Shown here piece by piece: positions 1-9,856 of a stretch of 64,000 nt of DNA (position 1 is the first letter of the stretch; each line of letters begins with the position of its first letter). Made by a program: the position numbers and the translations under genes. The notes beneath the pieces were generated by a model. The model worked only from the letters and a program-made list of their open reading frames with translations. It did no database searches and had not been told where the DNA came from. The DNA comes from UBA10329 sp964500205. Its GTDB lineage: Bacteria; Bacteroidota; Bacteroidia; UBA10329. Where the stretch lies: positions 1-64,000 of the forward strand of contig CAZCNS010000016.1 of assembly GCA_964500205.1 (NCBI GenBank), in the 5' to 3' direction.

Positions 1-505
1 CACCTTTCCCTCACGGTACTGGTTCGCTATCGGTCTCTCAGTAGTATTTAGCCTTGCCGGATGGTGCCGGCGGATTCACACAGGATTTCTCCGGTCCCGC
101 GCTACTCAGGATACTGTTAGGTAATGACTTGTTTTCGTGTACGGGACTGTCACCCTCTATGGCGGAAATTTCCAAAACCTTCCACTAACAAATCACATTC
201 CATGTCACAGTCCTACAACCCCAGAATTGCCGTAACAACTCTGGTTTGGGCTGTTCCCCGTTCGCTCGCCACTACTTGGGGAATCACTATTGTTTTCTCT
301 TCCTCCGGGTACTTAGATGTTTCAGTTCTCCGGGTTTGCCTCCTTTCGGATTCCCAATCTTCAATCGGGAGGGTTGCCCCATTCGGAAATCTTCGGATCA
401 AAGGTTATTTGCACCTCCCCGAAGCTTATCGCAGCTTATCGCGTCCTTCATCGCCTCTGAGAGCCAAGGCATCCACCGAACGCCCTTACTCGCTTTTTAC
501 ATTAT
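1..505 (-). rRNA. 23S ribosomal RNA, 5' part (cut by the window edge)
   Basis: The reverse strand carries the conserved 5' end of bacterial 23S rRNA, including the GGTGGATGCC block near 468-477 followed by the GAGGCGATGAAGGACG block. The gene runs toward coordinate 1 and leaves the window, so only about 500 nt are present. The 5' boundary near 505 is estimated from the distance between GGTGGATGCC and the mature end in other bacteria and may be off by 10-20 nt. It is the last visible gene of the rRNA operon; 5S must lie outside the window. Confidence 0.95.
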
Positions 506-571
506 TGTGACTTTCAATCACTTGGTATCTTCTTCCAACATGTCAAAGAACGCATCCTCGTAAGAGGAAAA

Positions 572-643
572 GTGAGAAACACGGAATCGAACCGCTTACC
601 TTCCTGAACTAATCAAGATGCTCTTCCATCGAGCTATATCTCT
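572..643 (-). tRNA. Degenerate tRNA-like sequence (loop ATTAGTT, nominal anticodon TAG)
   Basis: Read on the minus strand, this stretch has the A-box form TAGCTCGATGG and a perfect B-box GGTTCGATTCC. It folds as a class I tRNA with a 4-bp D stem, a 5-bp anticodon stem with one G-T pair, a 5-nt variable loop, T8, A26 and T33. The acceptor stem has two mismatches (1-72 and 6-67), the T stem has one weak position and base 37 is T. The nominal anticodon TAG would read CUA (Leu), but leucine tRNAs are class II with a long variable arm, so identity is doubtful. It sits between tRNA-Ala and 23S, where two tRNAs (Ile, Ala) are usual. It may be a decaying third tRNA or a structural element of the spacer transcript. 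Confidence 0.55.
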
Positions 644-678
644 AAATTTTATTACCGTTTGTAGTCGATAGGCATTTG

Positions 679-752
679 TGGAGGATAACGGATTCGAACC
701 GATGACCCCCTGCGTGCAAGGCAGGTGCTCTAGCCAGCTGAGCTAATCCCCC
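679..752 (-). tRNA. tRNA-Ala (TGC)
   Basis: The minus strand folds as a complete cloverleaf: acceptor GGGGGAT pairs with ATCCTCC, the D arm is AGCTCAGCTGGCTAGAGC, the anticodon loop contains TGC and the T loop is TTCGAAT. The discriminator base is A and the CCA tail is not encoded. It lies in the 16S-23S spacer after tRNA-Ile, the usual order in Bacteroidota rRNA operons. Confidence 0.97.
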
Positions 753-769
753 AAATCTGTCAGTTAGAG

Positions 770-843
770 TAGTCCCGCGCGGATTTGAACCGCGGACCTC
801 TACATTATCAGTGTAGCGCTCTAACCAACTGAGCTACGGGACT
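770..843 (-). tRNA. tRNA-Ile (GAT)
   Basis: The minus strand folds as a cloverleaf: acceptor AGTCCCG pairs with CGGGACT, the D arm is GCTCAGTTGGTTAGAGC, the anticodon loop CTGATAA gives GAT, and the T loop is TTCAAAT. The discriminator A is at 770 and CCA is not encoded. It is the first tRNA downstream of 16S in this rRNA operon. Confidence 0.97.
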
Positions 844-985
844 GACTTGCCTTTAGAGCATGTCGCCTGTGCTCAGGGATTTTGCTTCCGCTGAGCCCGA
901 ACGGATTGACTTTAAACGGTAATTATGGAAAGTAAGGTAGCAGCGCAGCTCAACGGAACGAATTCCGGTCATGACCCGTGCTCTA

Positions 986-2508
<1,523 letters not shown>

Positions 2509-2673
2509 TTGATTTCCTCCGAAGAGGATTATTTTGACGAAGTCATGAACTTGCCTGCTCTCGTAAAGAGAACAGGACTTGAGCTTTGCTTGCTACCTAT
2601 CTTTCCAATATTTTCAAAGAACGAATCTTGTAGTGAACATTCGGCCGTTAGACCCCTGCTCAAAAACGGGCTG

Positions 2674-2702
2674 CAAAAGTAACACTGAAATTGAATTCTC
2701 AA
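2674..2702 (-). promoter_or_regulatory. rRNA operon promoter, proximal (P3)
   Basis: On the minus strand TTG (2700-2702) is followed after 18 bp by TACTTTTG (2674-2681), matching the Bacteroidota -33/-7 promoter. It is the nearest of three tandem copies upstream of 16S, about 170 bp from its 5' end. The leader between them contains a CCTC-TTCG-GAGG hairpin near 2517-2528. Confidence 0.7.
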
Positions 2703-2801
2703 CATGATGCTGTGAATTTTTTTTCAGGCTCTCTGATTTTCAAGACTTCACTTGACAACCACCCTGACTCTGTAAAGAACGTATTCCGAAAAATCGGGCC
2801 G

Positions 2802-2833
2802 CAAAGGTAAGTGAATTATTCTTGCTCACACAA
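2802..2833 (-). promoter_or_regulatory. rRNA operon promoter, middle (P2)
   Basis: On the minus strand TTG (2831-2833) is followed after 21 bp by TACCTTTG (2802-2809). The sequence after the -7 element (CGGCCCG) resembles that after P3 (CAGCCCG), which suggests the tandem promoters arose by duplication. Confidence 0.72.
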
Positions 2834-2939
2834 CACTGTCTGAAAAAAAAATTGACAGCCTATCAACGCCTGCATCCTGAATCTGACACCACGCCTGAAT
2901 TGCAACTCGATTTCAAAGAACCTCCCTCGAAAGGGGCGA

Positions 2940-2969
2940 CAAAGGTAAGTGTTCCTTTTCTCCCCGCAA
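2940..2969 (-). promoter_or_regulatory. rRNA operon promoter, distal (P1)
   Basis: On the minus strand TTG (2967-2969) is followed after 19 bp by TACCTTTG (2940-2947). It is the farthest of three tandem promoters and lies only about 45 bp past the stop codon of the SDR gene transcribed in the same direction. The rest of 2509-3011 holds no convincing gene. Confidence 0.72.
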
Positions 2970-3011
2970 CACTTGACCTCTGTTTTTTTCAAAAAAAACT
3001 CACTCCCACCA

Positions 3012-3710
3012 TCACGGGGTTGAAGATGAGACAGGTAATACCTTGCCGTTAAACAACTTATGGCCGGAAAACGCAAACTCCCCGATGTAAGAAGCCATCT
3101 CATCGGGGCTCAGATCGGCCTGATATCCGGGAAAGGCGGCCTGAAGCATCTCGGTCTGGACCGCTCCGAGGGCGAGACAGTTGACACTGATGTTCCTCCC
3201 ACGGAATTCCTCGGCCAAACATTCCGTTAGGCCAGTGAGAGCCGCCTTGCTTGAGCTGTAGGCCGACAGCCCCGGAAACTTCGAGGAACCCTGCACTCCT
3301 CCCATACTTCCGATGTTGACAATATGAGATTGGCGTGAACCACCCATATTCGGGAGAAGAAGCCTTATCAATCGAGCTGGGGCGAAGACGTTAGTGCGAT
3401 AAACAGACTGAAAGTCCTCGTCTGTGAGCTGATCGAAAGGGTGGTTTATCAACAGACCGGCATTATTGACCAGCACATCCACTCGATCGACAACAGATGA
3501 AATCGCCTCAGCGGGCAGCTCGCATATATCGGCACAGATAGGAATGAACTTATCACCAAGCCCAAGACCCACTGCGAAATCCGTAAGCTCATCCAGTCTC
3601 GACTGCCTTCTGGCAATGCCAATGACCTTGGTGGAGCGTGTGTCTTCAATGAGAATACGCACAAGTCCGTAACCGATTCCCGCGCTCGCTCCTGTCACAA
3701 CTACATTCAT
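3012..3710 (-). CDS. SDR family NAD(P)-dependent oxidoreductase
   Basis: A 232-residue classical short-chain dehydrogenase/reductase with a Rossmann fold. It has the cofactor-binding TGASAGIG (residues 6-13), the structural NNAG (82-85), and the catalytic Ser135 and Tyr151-x3-Lys155. The C-terminal segment NGKVLPVS is typical of a Bacteroidota subgroup. The start is set at ATG 3710 because the glycine-rich motif then falls close to the N-terminus; an open frame continues upstream but would add 71 unrelated residues. An imperfect -7-like GACCTTTA lies about 30 bp upstream. It runs toward the rRNA promoters. Substrate unknown. Confidence 0.9.
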   Translation of the reverse strand: MNVVVTGASAGIGYGLVRILIEDTRSTKVIGIARRQSRLDELTDFAVGLGLGDKFIPICADICELPAEAISSVVDRVDVLVNNAGLLINHPFDQLTDEDFQSVYRTNVFAPARLIRLLLPNMGGSRQSHIVNIGSMGGVQGSSKFPGLSAYSSSKAALTGLTECLAEEFRGRNISVNCLALGAVQTEMLQAAFPGYQADLSPDEMASYIGEFAFSGHKLFNGKVLPVSSSTP

Positions 3711-3814
3711 CCTTTCGCTTTTTTCAATAATTGCGTAAAGGTCGGTACGACACAGGAATGGTATACCAGGCGTATAGGCGCTGATCTGATTCCGTGCACA
3801 AGCGAGCCAACCGT

Positions 3815-3822
3815 TAATTTTG
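3815..3822 (+). promoter_or_regulatory. -7 element TAATTTTG five bases before a start codon
   Basis: A match to TAnnTTTG ends 5 nt before ATG 3828. As the -7 element normally ends about 4 nt before the transcript start, the mRNA would begin at or next to the start codon. No clear TTG at -33 was found. Confidence 0.5.
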
Positions 3823-3827
3823 GGTCT

Positions 3828-4421
3828 ATGAGAAATGCCCTCCTTACAGTGATGATGCTTTGGACGACAGTCCTGACAGCCCAAGATTTCGACTATGCCG
3901 AGCCTGACCACCGTCCCGTGCAAGAGGATGAGAGCCCGCAGAGACCCCGCTCCACTTTTCGTGACAACCTCATACTTGGCGGCAACTTCGGGCTACAGTT
4001 CGGCATGGTGACCTTCGTGGACATCTCTCCGCTTGCAGGGTACCAGGTGTTCAAGAATGCCTTCCTCGGGTTGGGTGTGACCTACCAATACCTTGACTGG
4101 CAGACGACCGGAGGGAGATTCTCCACCCACACGTACGGAGGGCGCGTATTCGGTCGCTACATCATCTGGAAGGGCATCATGGTACATGCTGAGTACGAGA
4201 TGCTGAACCTCGACTGCTTTGATGAAGACCGACTGAATACAAGCAACGAACTACAACTCCGTAGGAAATGGGTGCCGGGCGCACTTTTCGGTGGCGGATA
4301 TTTCCAAGGCGTGGGCAAGCGGTCGGGATTCACTGCGCTCATCCTTTTTAACGCGCTCCAGAACCACTGCACCCCGTATGCCAACCCTGTGATACGCATC
4401 GGATTCAATTTCGGCATCTGA
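3828..4421 (+). CDS. Outer-membrane beta-barrel-like exported protein
   Basis: A 197-residue protein with a signal peptide (residues 1 to about 18, ending TVLTAQ) and a short acidic-proline linker. The rest is a series of alternating hydrophobic strands with aromatic residues (for example GYQVFKNAFLGLGVTYQYL), ending in IRIGFNFGI. A terminal aromatic strand is typical of small outer-membrane barrels, though no specific family was recognised. It is divergent from the SDR gene; its 5' region overlaps only a discarded upstream extension of that gene. A perfect -7 element ends 5 nt upstream of the start, so the mRNA is probably leaderless. Function unknown. Confidence 0.75.
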   Translation: MRNALLTVMMLWTTVLTAQDFDYAEPDHRPVQEDESPQRPRSTFRDNLILGGNFGLQFGMVTFVDISPLAGYQVFKNAFLGLGVTYQYLDWQTTGGRFSTHTYGGRVFGRYIIWKGIMVHAEYEMLNLDCFDEDRLNTSNELQLRRKWVPGALFGGGYFQGVGKRSGFTALILFNALQNHCTPYANPVIRIGFNFGI

Positions 4422-4559
4422 GAAACAAAGACTCTCACCCAAAGACCGGGGATTTGAATCGCGGAGGGCGCAAAGCCGTCAACAAAAAATCAGATAATCG
4501 CTTCAGCCGTTACAAAGAATATCAACAGAACTGTGTCGCATCCACAAACCGCCAAGACC

Positions 4560-7500
4560 ATGAGACAAAAGCTACTTCTCCTCCTCCTTTCCTTCCCATT
4601 CACCTTTGTGCAAGGGCAGATAAACAGCGAGCGCCTGTTCATGTACTCCGAATCATTTCAAGCTGCATACTACCAGCACCCTGATATGCCACGAGGGCTG
4701 ATGGAGGCGATGGCATGGTCACAAACGGGCATGTACCATGTGCCTGCGGAAGAACCTGCGAGCTGCGCGGGACTTCCAACTGCTGTAGGTCTATTCGGCC
4801 TGATTGCTGACGGTAAGGGCTATTTCGCGGAAAACCTCAACATGGTGGCAGATCTCAGCGGAGTAGATCGAAGTGTACTACATAATAATGACGCGCACGG
4901 TCATATTCTCGCGATGGCCGAGGCGCTGGTGAATGTGCGCCCTGAACTGGGGTGGTCGGCAAATGAGGTAGCTGAGCGCCTGCTGGCCTTGTCGGCACTC
5001 CCGTCCGGTGGAGTTGCCCAAGATTTCGCGCGGGCCACAGAGGTCTTCGGGGTAATGAGACTTCTTACTGATGCCGAATTCATGAATGCTCTTAGCATCT
5101 CACCCCTTCCCTACGCTATCCTTGAGGATGTTTTCGGGGATGATTTGGTGGTTCTATCCTCAAAAAAAGTCCTCATCAGCAATGAGGATGTCCACTCGGA
5201 GGATGGCGGCAGCTTCAATCGAGGAGGTGGTATCGCCCCATGTTATGACTATGCGGCTGATGTTTTTGTGCAGACCCCTTCGTGCAACTTCAACTCAAGG
5301 AACGGGGTGGCAATCACTGCCGTAACGGTTCACACCATCCAAGGCAGCTACGCAGGGGCCATCAGCTGGGCGCAGAACTGCGATGCCTACGTTAGCTACC
5401 ACTACGTGATCCGCAGGAGTGACGGGCAAATAACGCAGATGCTCTGCGAGGCGGCCCGAGGGTGGCACGTGGGCAGCGAGAACAGCTACACCATCGGCAT
5501 AGAGCATGAGGGATGGGTGACCAACGTGGACAATTACACCGAGGCGATGTATCAGGCATCGGCCTATCTGGTGCACGACATCACCAACAGCGGCTACGGC
5601 ATCAGTCCGCTGCGAACGTCCTACTTTCCGTGGGCCGCGACCACGCACTTCAACGCCACTGGCACACCTGGCTCCTGTGTCCGCATCAAGGGCCATCATC
5701 ATTTTCCCAACCAGAGCCACACCGATCCGGGCCAGTACTGGGACTGGGACTACTACTTCAAACTGCTGAACCCGAACACGCCTGTGACGGTGGAGACCGT
5801 TGCCACTGGCGATTTCTACGACACGGGCGGGCCCATCGGAGTTTATGGGAATGATGAGCGTACCATCACCCGCATTCAGCCGGGTGGTGTGGTCACCGTC
5901 ACCTTCACGCAGTTTGATATGGAGAACAACTGGGACTACCTATATATATACGATGGCCCCACGGTGTTCTCACCCCTCATAGGGCATTACACGGGAACGG
6001 ACAGCCCCGGCACGGTGACCTCATCGGGCGATGCGCTGACCTTCGAGTTCCGCAGCGACTGCGGCACCACCGCACCGGGCTGGGTGGCATCGTGGACAAG
6101 CGTAACCCCGGACGACATCCCGCCCACCGTCATCATCAATACCAACGCCTGGGAAACAGATCACTTTTTTGCGTTCTATTCCGAGAATGACAACGCTGGC
6201 GGCAGCGATGTGAACATGGACGAGCGATTTACACAGATACTCGATTTCAATGGGGCGAAATGGAGCGGGAACCACGACCACGGCTTCCTGTTCGATGACT
6301 TCACTCCTGCACTTTCGGGTTGGGTACAGCAGTCCGGTGTTTGGGACCTGAGCAATGGTACGGCCCTCCAGACCGATCAATCGAACAGCAACACCAACCT
6401 GTACATCCCCGTGAACCAAGAGCAGTTCAATACATATATGTATGGTTTCCAGATTAGAATCGGTGGCAGCGGCAGCAACAGGCGCGCTGGGATGCACTTC
6501 ATGTGCTCGGATGCCACGCTGGACAACAGGGGCGATTCGTACTTCATGCTCCTGAGGGCGGATGCCAACAAGGTGCAGATCTACCGTGTTACCAACAACA
6601 GCTGGTCGCTGATGACGGACGATGACCTGACCGTGAATGCGGGCGAATGGTATGATGTGAAGGTGCTGTGCAACAGTTTTTCGGGGGAGATAAGGGTGTA
6701 TGTGAACGGCTCGGTGGTGAGTTCATGGACAGACCCCAACCCCCTGACCACGGGCAACAGCATCTCCTTGCGCAGTGCGGGCTGTACGGCCGAGTATGAC
6801 GACATCCGTGTGTACAAGAACCGCATCGCTGCACAGTATCTGAACATCGGCACGGTAAACGACCCCGTGCGCTATCAGAATCCGAACCCCTCCACCCCTT
6901 CATGCGAGATCCGGAGCATCATCTTCGACAACGCAGGCAATATGAGCGCGGAGGATGTCCGTCAGGTGAATATCGACTGGACCCCGCCCTCGGTGCCAGC
7001 TTTCGTGCATGATGGCACGGGCGAGGACATCGACCTCACCGCATCGCTCACCGAGCTGTCGGCCAACTGGGGCGGATCCACAGACCAGCATTCGGGGCTG
7101 GCACGCTACGAGTGGAGCATCGGCACGGCTGCGGGCCTTACGGACGTGACAGGCTGGACGGACAACTCCACCGCCACCGCAGTGACGGCCAGCGGGCTCC
7201 CGCTCACACCGGGGCAGTGGTACTATTTCAACATCCGCGCTGATAACGGGGCTGGACTGACCTCCGCCCCCGAGAGCAGCAACGGGCAACTGGTGGATTT
7301 CGCCACTTCCGCTTTTCTCCCCGACAACGGTTCGTTGAACATTTTCCCCAACCCCACCACGGGCATCGTCTTCCTTCCGAATGCGAACGGCTCCATGCTG
7401 GAAGTGCTGGATGCCAGAGGGCGGAGAGTGGCTATGAGGGTGCTGACATCCGAGAGCGTTGACCTGCGGGGCATGGGGGTTGCGGATGGCATGTATCTTT

Positions 7501-7562
7501 TGAGAATTTCAGATGGAAATAGAAAAGCAGGAACAGCGCGGGTGATTCTCACCCATCCATGA
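4560..7562 (+). CDS. Secreted multidomain N-acetylmuramoyl-L-alanine amidase with T9SS sorting domain
   Basis: A 1000-residue exported protein. The N-terminus MRQKLLLLLLSFPFTFVQGQ is a signal peptide, which fixes the start at ATG 4560. An amidase_2/PGRP-type domain spans about 245-400, with VHTIQGSY (257 onward, first zinc histidine) and SHTDPGQYWDW (about 385). A CUB-like domain follows (about 415-520, DYLYIYDG), then a concanavalin/LamG-like region (about 560-760), a fibronectin-III-like segment (about 810-905) and a type A T9SS C-terminal domain (about 925-1000, FPNPTTGIVF). The amidase fold cleaves the lactyl-peptide bond of peptidoglycan, so the protein may attack other bacteria's walls or turn over its own. 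The last domain's DNA is nearly identical to that of the next gene. Confidence 0.9.
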   Translation: MRQKLLLLLLSFPFTFVQGQINSERLFMYSESFQAAYYQHPDMPRGLMEAMAWSQTGMYHVPAEEPASCAGLPTAVGLFGLIADGKGYFAENLNMVADLSGVDRSVLHNNDAHGHILAMAEALVNVRPELGWSANEVAERLLALSALPSGGVAQDFARATEVFGVMRLLTDAEFMNALSISPLPYAILEDVFGDDLVVLSSKKVLISNEDVHSEDGGSFNRGGGIAPCYDYAADVFVQTPSCNFNSRNGVAITAVTVHTIQGSYAGAISWAQNCDAYVSYHYVIRRSDGQITQMLCEAARGWHVGSENSYTIGIEHEGWVTNVDNYTEAMYQASAYLVHDITNSGYGISPLRTSYFPWAATTHFNATGTPGSCVRIKGHHHFPNQSHTDPGQYWDWDYYFKLLNPNTPVTVETVATGDFYDTGGPIGVYGNDERTITRIQPGGVVTVTFTQFDMENNWDYLYIYDGPTVFSPLIGHYTGTDSPGTVTSSGDALTFEFRSDCGTTAPGWVASWTSVTPDDIPPTVIINTNAWETDHFFAFYSENDNAGGSDVNMDERFTQILDFNGAKWSGNHDHGFLFDDFTPALSGWVQQSGVWDLSNGTALQTDQSNSNTNLYIPVNQEQFNTYMYGFQIRIGGSGSNRRAGMHFMCSDATLDNRGDSYFMLLRADANKVQIYRVTNNSWSLMTDDDLTVNAGEWYDVKVLCNSFSGEIRVYVNGSVVSSWTDPNPLTTGNSISLRSAGCTAEYDDIRVYKNRIAAQYLNIGTVNDPVRYQNPNPSTPSCEIRSIIFDNAGNMSAEDVRQVNIDWTPPSVPAFVHDGTGEDIDLTASLTELSANWGGSTDQHSGLARYEWSIGTAAGLTDVTGWTDNSTATAVTASGLPLTPGQWYYFNIRADNGAGLTSAPESSNGQLVDFATSAFLPDNGSLNIFPNPTTGIVFLPNANGSMLEVLDARGRRVAMRVLTSESVDLRGMGVADGMYLLRISDGNRKAGTARVILTHP

Positions 7563-7583
7563 ACCCCGAAAAACCATAAGGCC

Positions 7584-8033
7584 ATGAGAAGGGACTTGCT
7601 CAGAATGATAATTCCTGTTGTGTGGGGATTCCTGCTTCCGACCATCAGTTTCGGTCAGACCGTGATTGACAGGATGCATCAGCACACGGATATCGTGCAT
7701 TATGATGAGGTCTTTCCATTGGGTGAGGATGCGTGGCTATTTGCAGGTCGTGGCAATATTCACGGAGGTCAACCTTCGGCCAGATATTTCCTGAATGCAC
7801 GAACGGATGATGGGGAACTGCTCTGGGAATTCATGCACCACCTCGCATCAGCGTCAGATATGTGGAATCTTCCCGGTCCTGTTCGTCACAGGCATTTCAC
7901 CGCACTTCCTGACAATGGGGTACTGCTTATCGGTGCTTGGGATTGTGATGTGATTATGGAAGAAACCCACCTGACAAGGGTTGATGCACTTGGGAACGAA
8001 CTGTGGCATCTTCCCTTTCACCTCATGGGGTGA
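7584..8033 (+). CDS. Secreted T9SS-type protein, N-terminal part of a frameshifted gene
   Basis: 149 codons starting with a signal peptide (MIIPVVWGFLLPTISFGQ, after a short basic lead). The frame ends at 8033, but the sequence GNELWHLPF just before the stop continues sensibly as TSWGENATTPYDKV in the next frame, which stays open to 9279. One extra base (or two missing) near 8010-8030 explains this, so 7584-9279 was one gene of about 565 codons. The start is 21 bp after the amidase stop, so the two were probably cotranscribed. Whether the shift is real or a sequencing error cannot be told from one copy. No enzyme motif seen. Confidence 0.7.
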   Translation: MRRDLLRMIIPVVWGFLLPTISFGQTVIDRMHQHTDIVHYDEVFPLGEDAWLFAGRGNIHGGQPSARYFLNARTDDGELLWEFMHHLASASDMWNLPGPVRHRHFTALPDNGVLLIGAWDCDVIMEETHLTRVDALGNELWHLPFHLMG

Positions 8034-9279
8034 AAATGCCACAACGCCTTACGATAAGGTGGCTGACGGATTGGGCCTGAACCATGCGATCGCCTCACAG
8101 GACAGTATTCTCACATTGAACGATGAGGGTGAGATTCTGCACCGCTGGCCTGCACCGTCCCAGCCCGTCCACTGCATGAGGTGGGAGAACGACACCACTT
8201 TGCTCGTGGGTGCGGGAAACGGAATCTTCCGAATCCATATGGACGGCACAATTCTGATTTCAGTGAGCCTTGACAACACGGAGTACATCCAGGATTTCCG
8301 AAGGGAAGGAGAAAGAGTACTTGCACTGACACCCTCGCAGATAGCGGTGCTTTCGGACGGATTGGAGTTCTCCCATTGGATTCCGACACCCGCTGAGACA
8401 TACGGTTTCGTTGATGCCGATGACGAGGTGTGGCTGTCTGCAGGCGGTGCGCTTCATGGGATTGATGAAAATGGGTTGACGCAGCTTCTCGAAACCGGCA
8501 AGGAAGCCATGGCTTACAAAGACGGCCTTGTGATGACCGCCAGTTCCGTAGGGCATCATGGCCGGTCAGGAGGAAGGATGAAAAGCTACCTGATGGACGG
8601 CATCACCGTGAGCCATGAGGATGATGTGGAACTGCTCGCCACAGTGGACTCCACATCAGTGACAAGTCACTCCTCTTCGCCACCATACGGCCCGTTTTAC
8701 ACCTTCTATGCACATTCAACCGTGAGGGTGGTCAATCATTCGGAGAGCACCCTTGACAAGGTACTACTTTCATTCTTCGCAGAATACTCCATGGCACTTT
8801 GCGGGATTCCCGGACAGACCATTGTTGCAGAAAATCTGAACCTTGCCCCCGGTGACACGGCAACGGTACCATTTCAAGACCTGTACACATTGTACACACC
8901 GTTCACTGGCGACAGCATCCTCACAGTCGAACTCTGCCTCGTGGCCGTCAGCCCCAACGACCACTTGGACATTTTCCCCGATGACAACCAGTGGTGCGGG
9001 GAAGTTACCTTCACCGTGCCTGTTGGAATCGAGGAGGCAGATGCCCCGCAAAAGCTGAAAGTCTATCCCAACCCCACCACGGGCATCGTCTTCCTCCCGA
9101 ATGCGAACGGCTCCATGCTGGAAGTGCTGGATGCCACAGGACGTAGAATCGCTCTTTCCCAACTCACCTCAGACAGGGTTGACCTGCGGGGGATGGGGGT
9201 TTCGGAGGGGGTGTATGTTCTCCGTGTCTCCGATCATTCGCGATCCTCAGCACTGCGGGTCATCCTGACCCAACCTTGA
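7981..9279 (+). CDS. Secreted T9SS-type protein, C-terminal part of a frameshifted gene
   Basis: The continuation of the gene that begins at 7584, in the +1 frame. The formal start here (TTG 7981) has no signal peptide and is not credible as an independent start; real homology should begin near 8015. The body contains short repeats of the type LTLNDEGEILHRW and LHGIDENGLTQLL, suggesting a beta-propeller-like or WD-type scaffold. A Pro/Ser-rich segment and an extracellular Ig-like stretch follow, then a type A sorting domain (YPNPTTGIVF to the end). Seventy bases of that domain (9067-9136) match 7347-7416 of the amidase gene at 69 positions. Confidence 0.7.
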   Translation: MMHLGTNCGIFPFTSWGENATTPYDKVADGLGLNHAIASQDSILTLNDEGEILHRWPAPSQPVHCMRWENDTTLLVGAGNGIFRIHMDGTILISVSLDNTEYIQDFRREGERVLALTPSQIAVLSDGLEFSHWIPTPAETYGFVDADDEVWLSAGGALHGIDENGLTQLLETGKEAMAYKDGLVMTASSVGHHGRSGGRMKSYLMDGITVSHEDDVELLATVDSTSVTSHSSSPPYGPFYTFYAHSTVRVVNHSESTLDKVLLSFFAEYSMALCGIPGQTIVAENLNLAPGDTATVPFQDLYTLYTPFTGDSILTVELCLVAVSPNDHLDIFPDDNQWCGEVTFTVPVGIEEADAPQKLKVYPNPTTGIVFLPNANGSMLEVLDATGRRIALSQLTSDRVDLRGMGVSEGVYVLRVSDHSRSSALRVILTQP

Positions 9280-9300
9280 AGCCATGGTTATCTTTACACC

Positions 9301-9849
9301 GTGAAGGCTTTGAACTACATACCCCTCTACACCTACGAGGACTACCGCCAGTGGGAGGGTGAGTGGGAGCTTATCGGTGGGCATCCCCATGCGATGAGTC
9401 CTTCACCCAAGAGGAAGCATCAGTATTTCAGCGGGGAACTGACCTTCAGCCTCAAGGAATACCTCAAAAGGCTGATGGACAGCTGTGGCAGTTGCAGGGT
9501 CTATCAGGACCTGGACTGGATTGTGGACGACAGCACCGTTGTGCGACCCGACATCATGGTGGTCTGCGGTGAGTTCAAAGATGATTTCCTGCAATCCCCG
9601 CCCGCACTCATCGTGGAGATCCTCAGTCCAAGCACGGCACTGAAGGACAAGAACATCAAGTACAACCTCTACGAGGCGCAGGGTGTGCGCTACTACCTGC
9701 TCGTAGAACCCGACTCCCGCTCGGTGCAGATCCTAGAGCTTGTTGACGGTGCGTATGCCGAGAACAACAGTTTGTCGGAGTTCCGGCTCACCGATGGCTG
9801 CGTCATCCCGTGGAAGGTTCAGGAGGTGCTCTCCTCCATCGAGGACTGA
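9301..9849 (+). CDS. Uma2 family (DUF820) putative endonuclease
   Basis: A 182-residue protein with the features of the Uma2/DUF820 branch of the PD-(D/E)xK superfamily: the N-terminal YTYEDY..WEGEWELIGG, the central RPDIMVV with the predicted catalytic Asp, then ALIVEILSPSTALKDKNIKYNLYEAQGVRYYLLVEP. The start is GTG 9301. A near -7 element TATCTTTA ends 4 nt before it, so the message may be leaderless. Uma2 genes are common single genes of unknown role, sometimes suspected of mobility. It stands alone between the secreted-protein pair and the convergent M16 peptidase. Confidence 0.88.
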   Translation: MKALNYIPLYTYEDYRQWEGEWELIGGHPHAMSPSPKRKHQYFSGELTFSLKEYLKRLMDSCGSCRVYQDLDWIVDDSTVVRPDIMVVCGEFKDDFLQSPPALIVEILSPSTALKDKNIKYNLYEAQGVRYYLLVEPDSRSVQILELVDGAYAENNSLSEFRLTDGCVIPWKVQEVLSSIED

Positions 9850-9856
9850 GCCCCGC

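Noticed and set aside
572..643. Amber-suppressor tRNA
   Set aside because: A suppressor of UAG needs anticodon CUA. The loop here gives UAG, which would read CUA, and the fold is degenerate.
7981..9279. Independent gene starting at TTG 7981
   Set aside because: It overlaps the end of the previous frame, lacks a signal peptide although it has a sorting domain, and continues the previous protein in sense.
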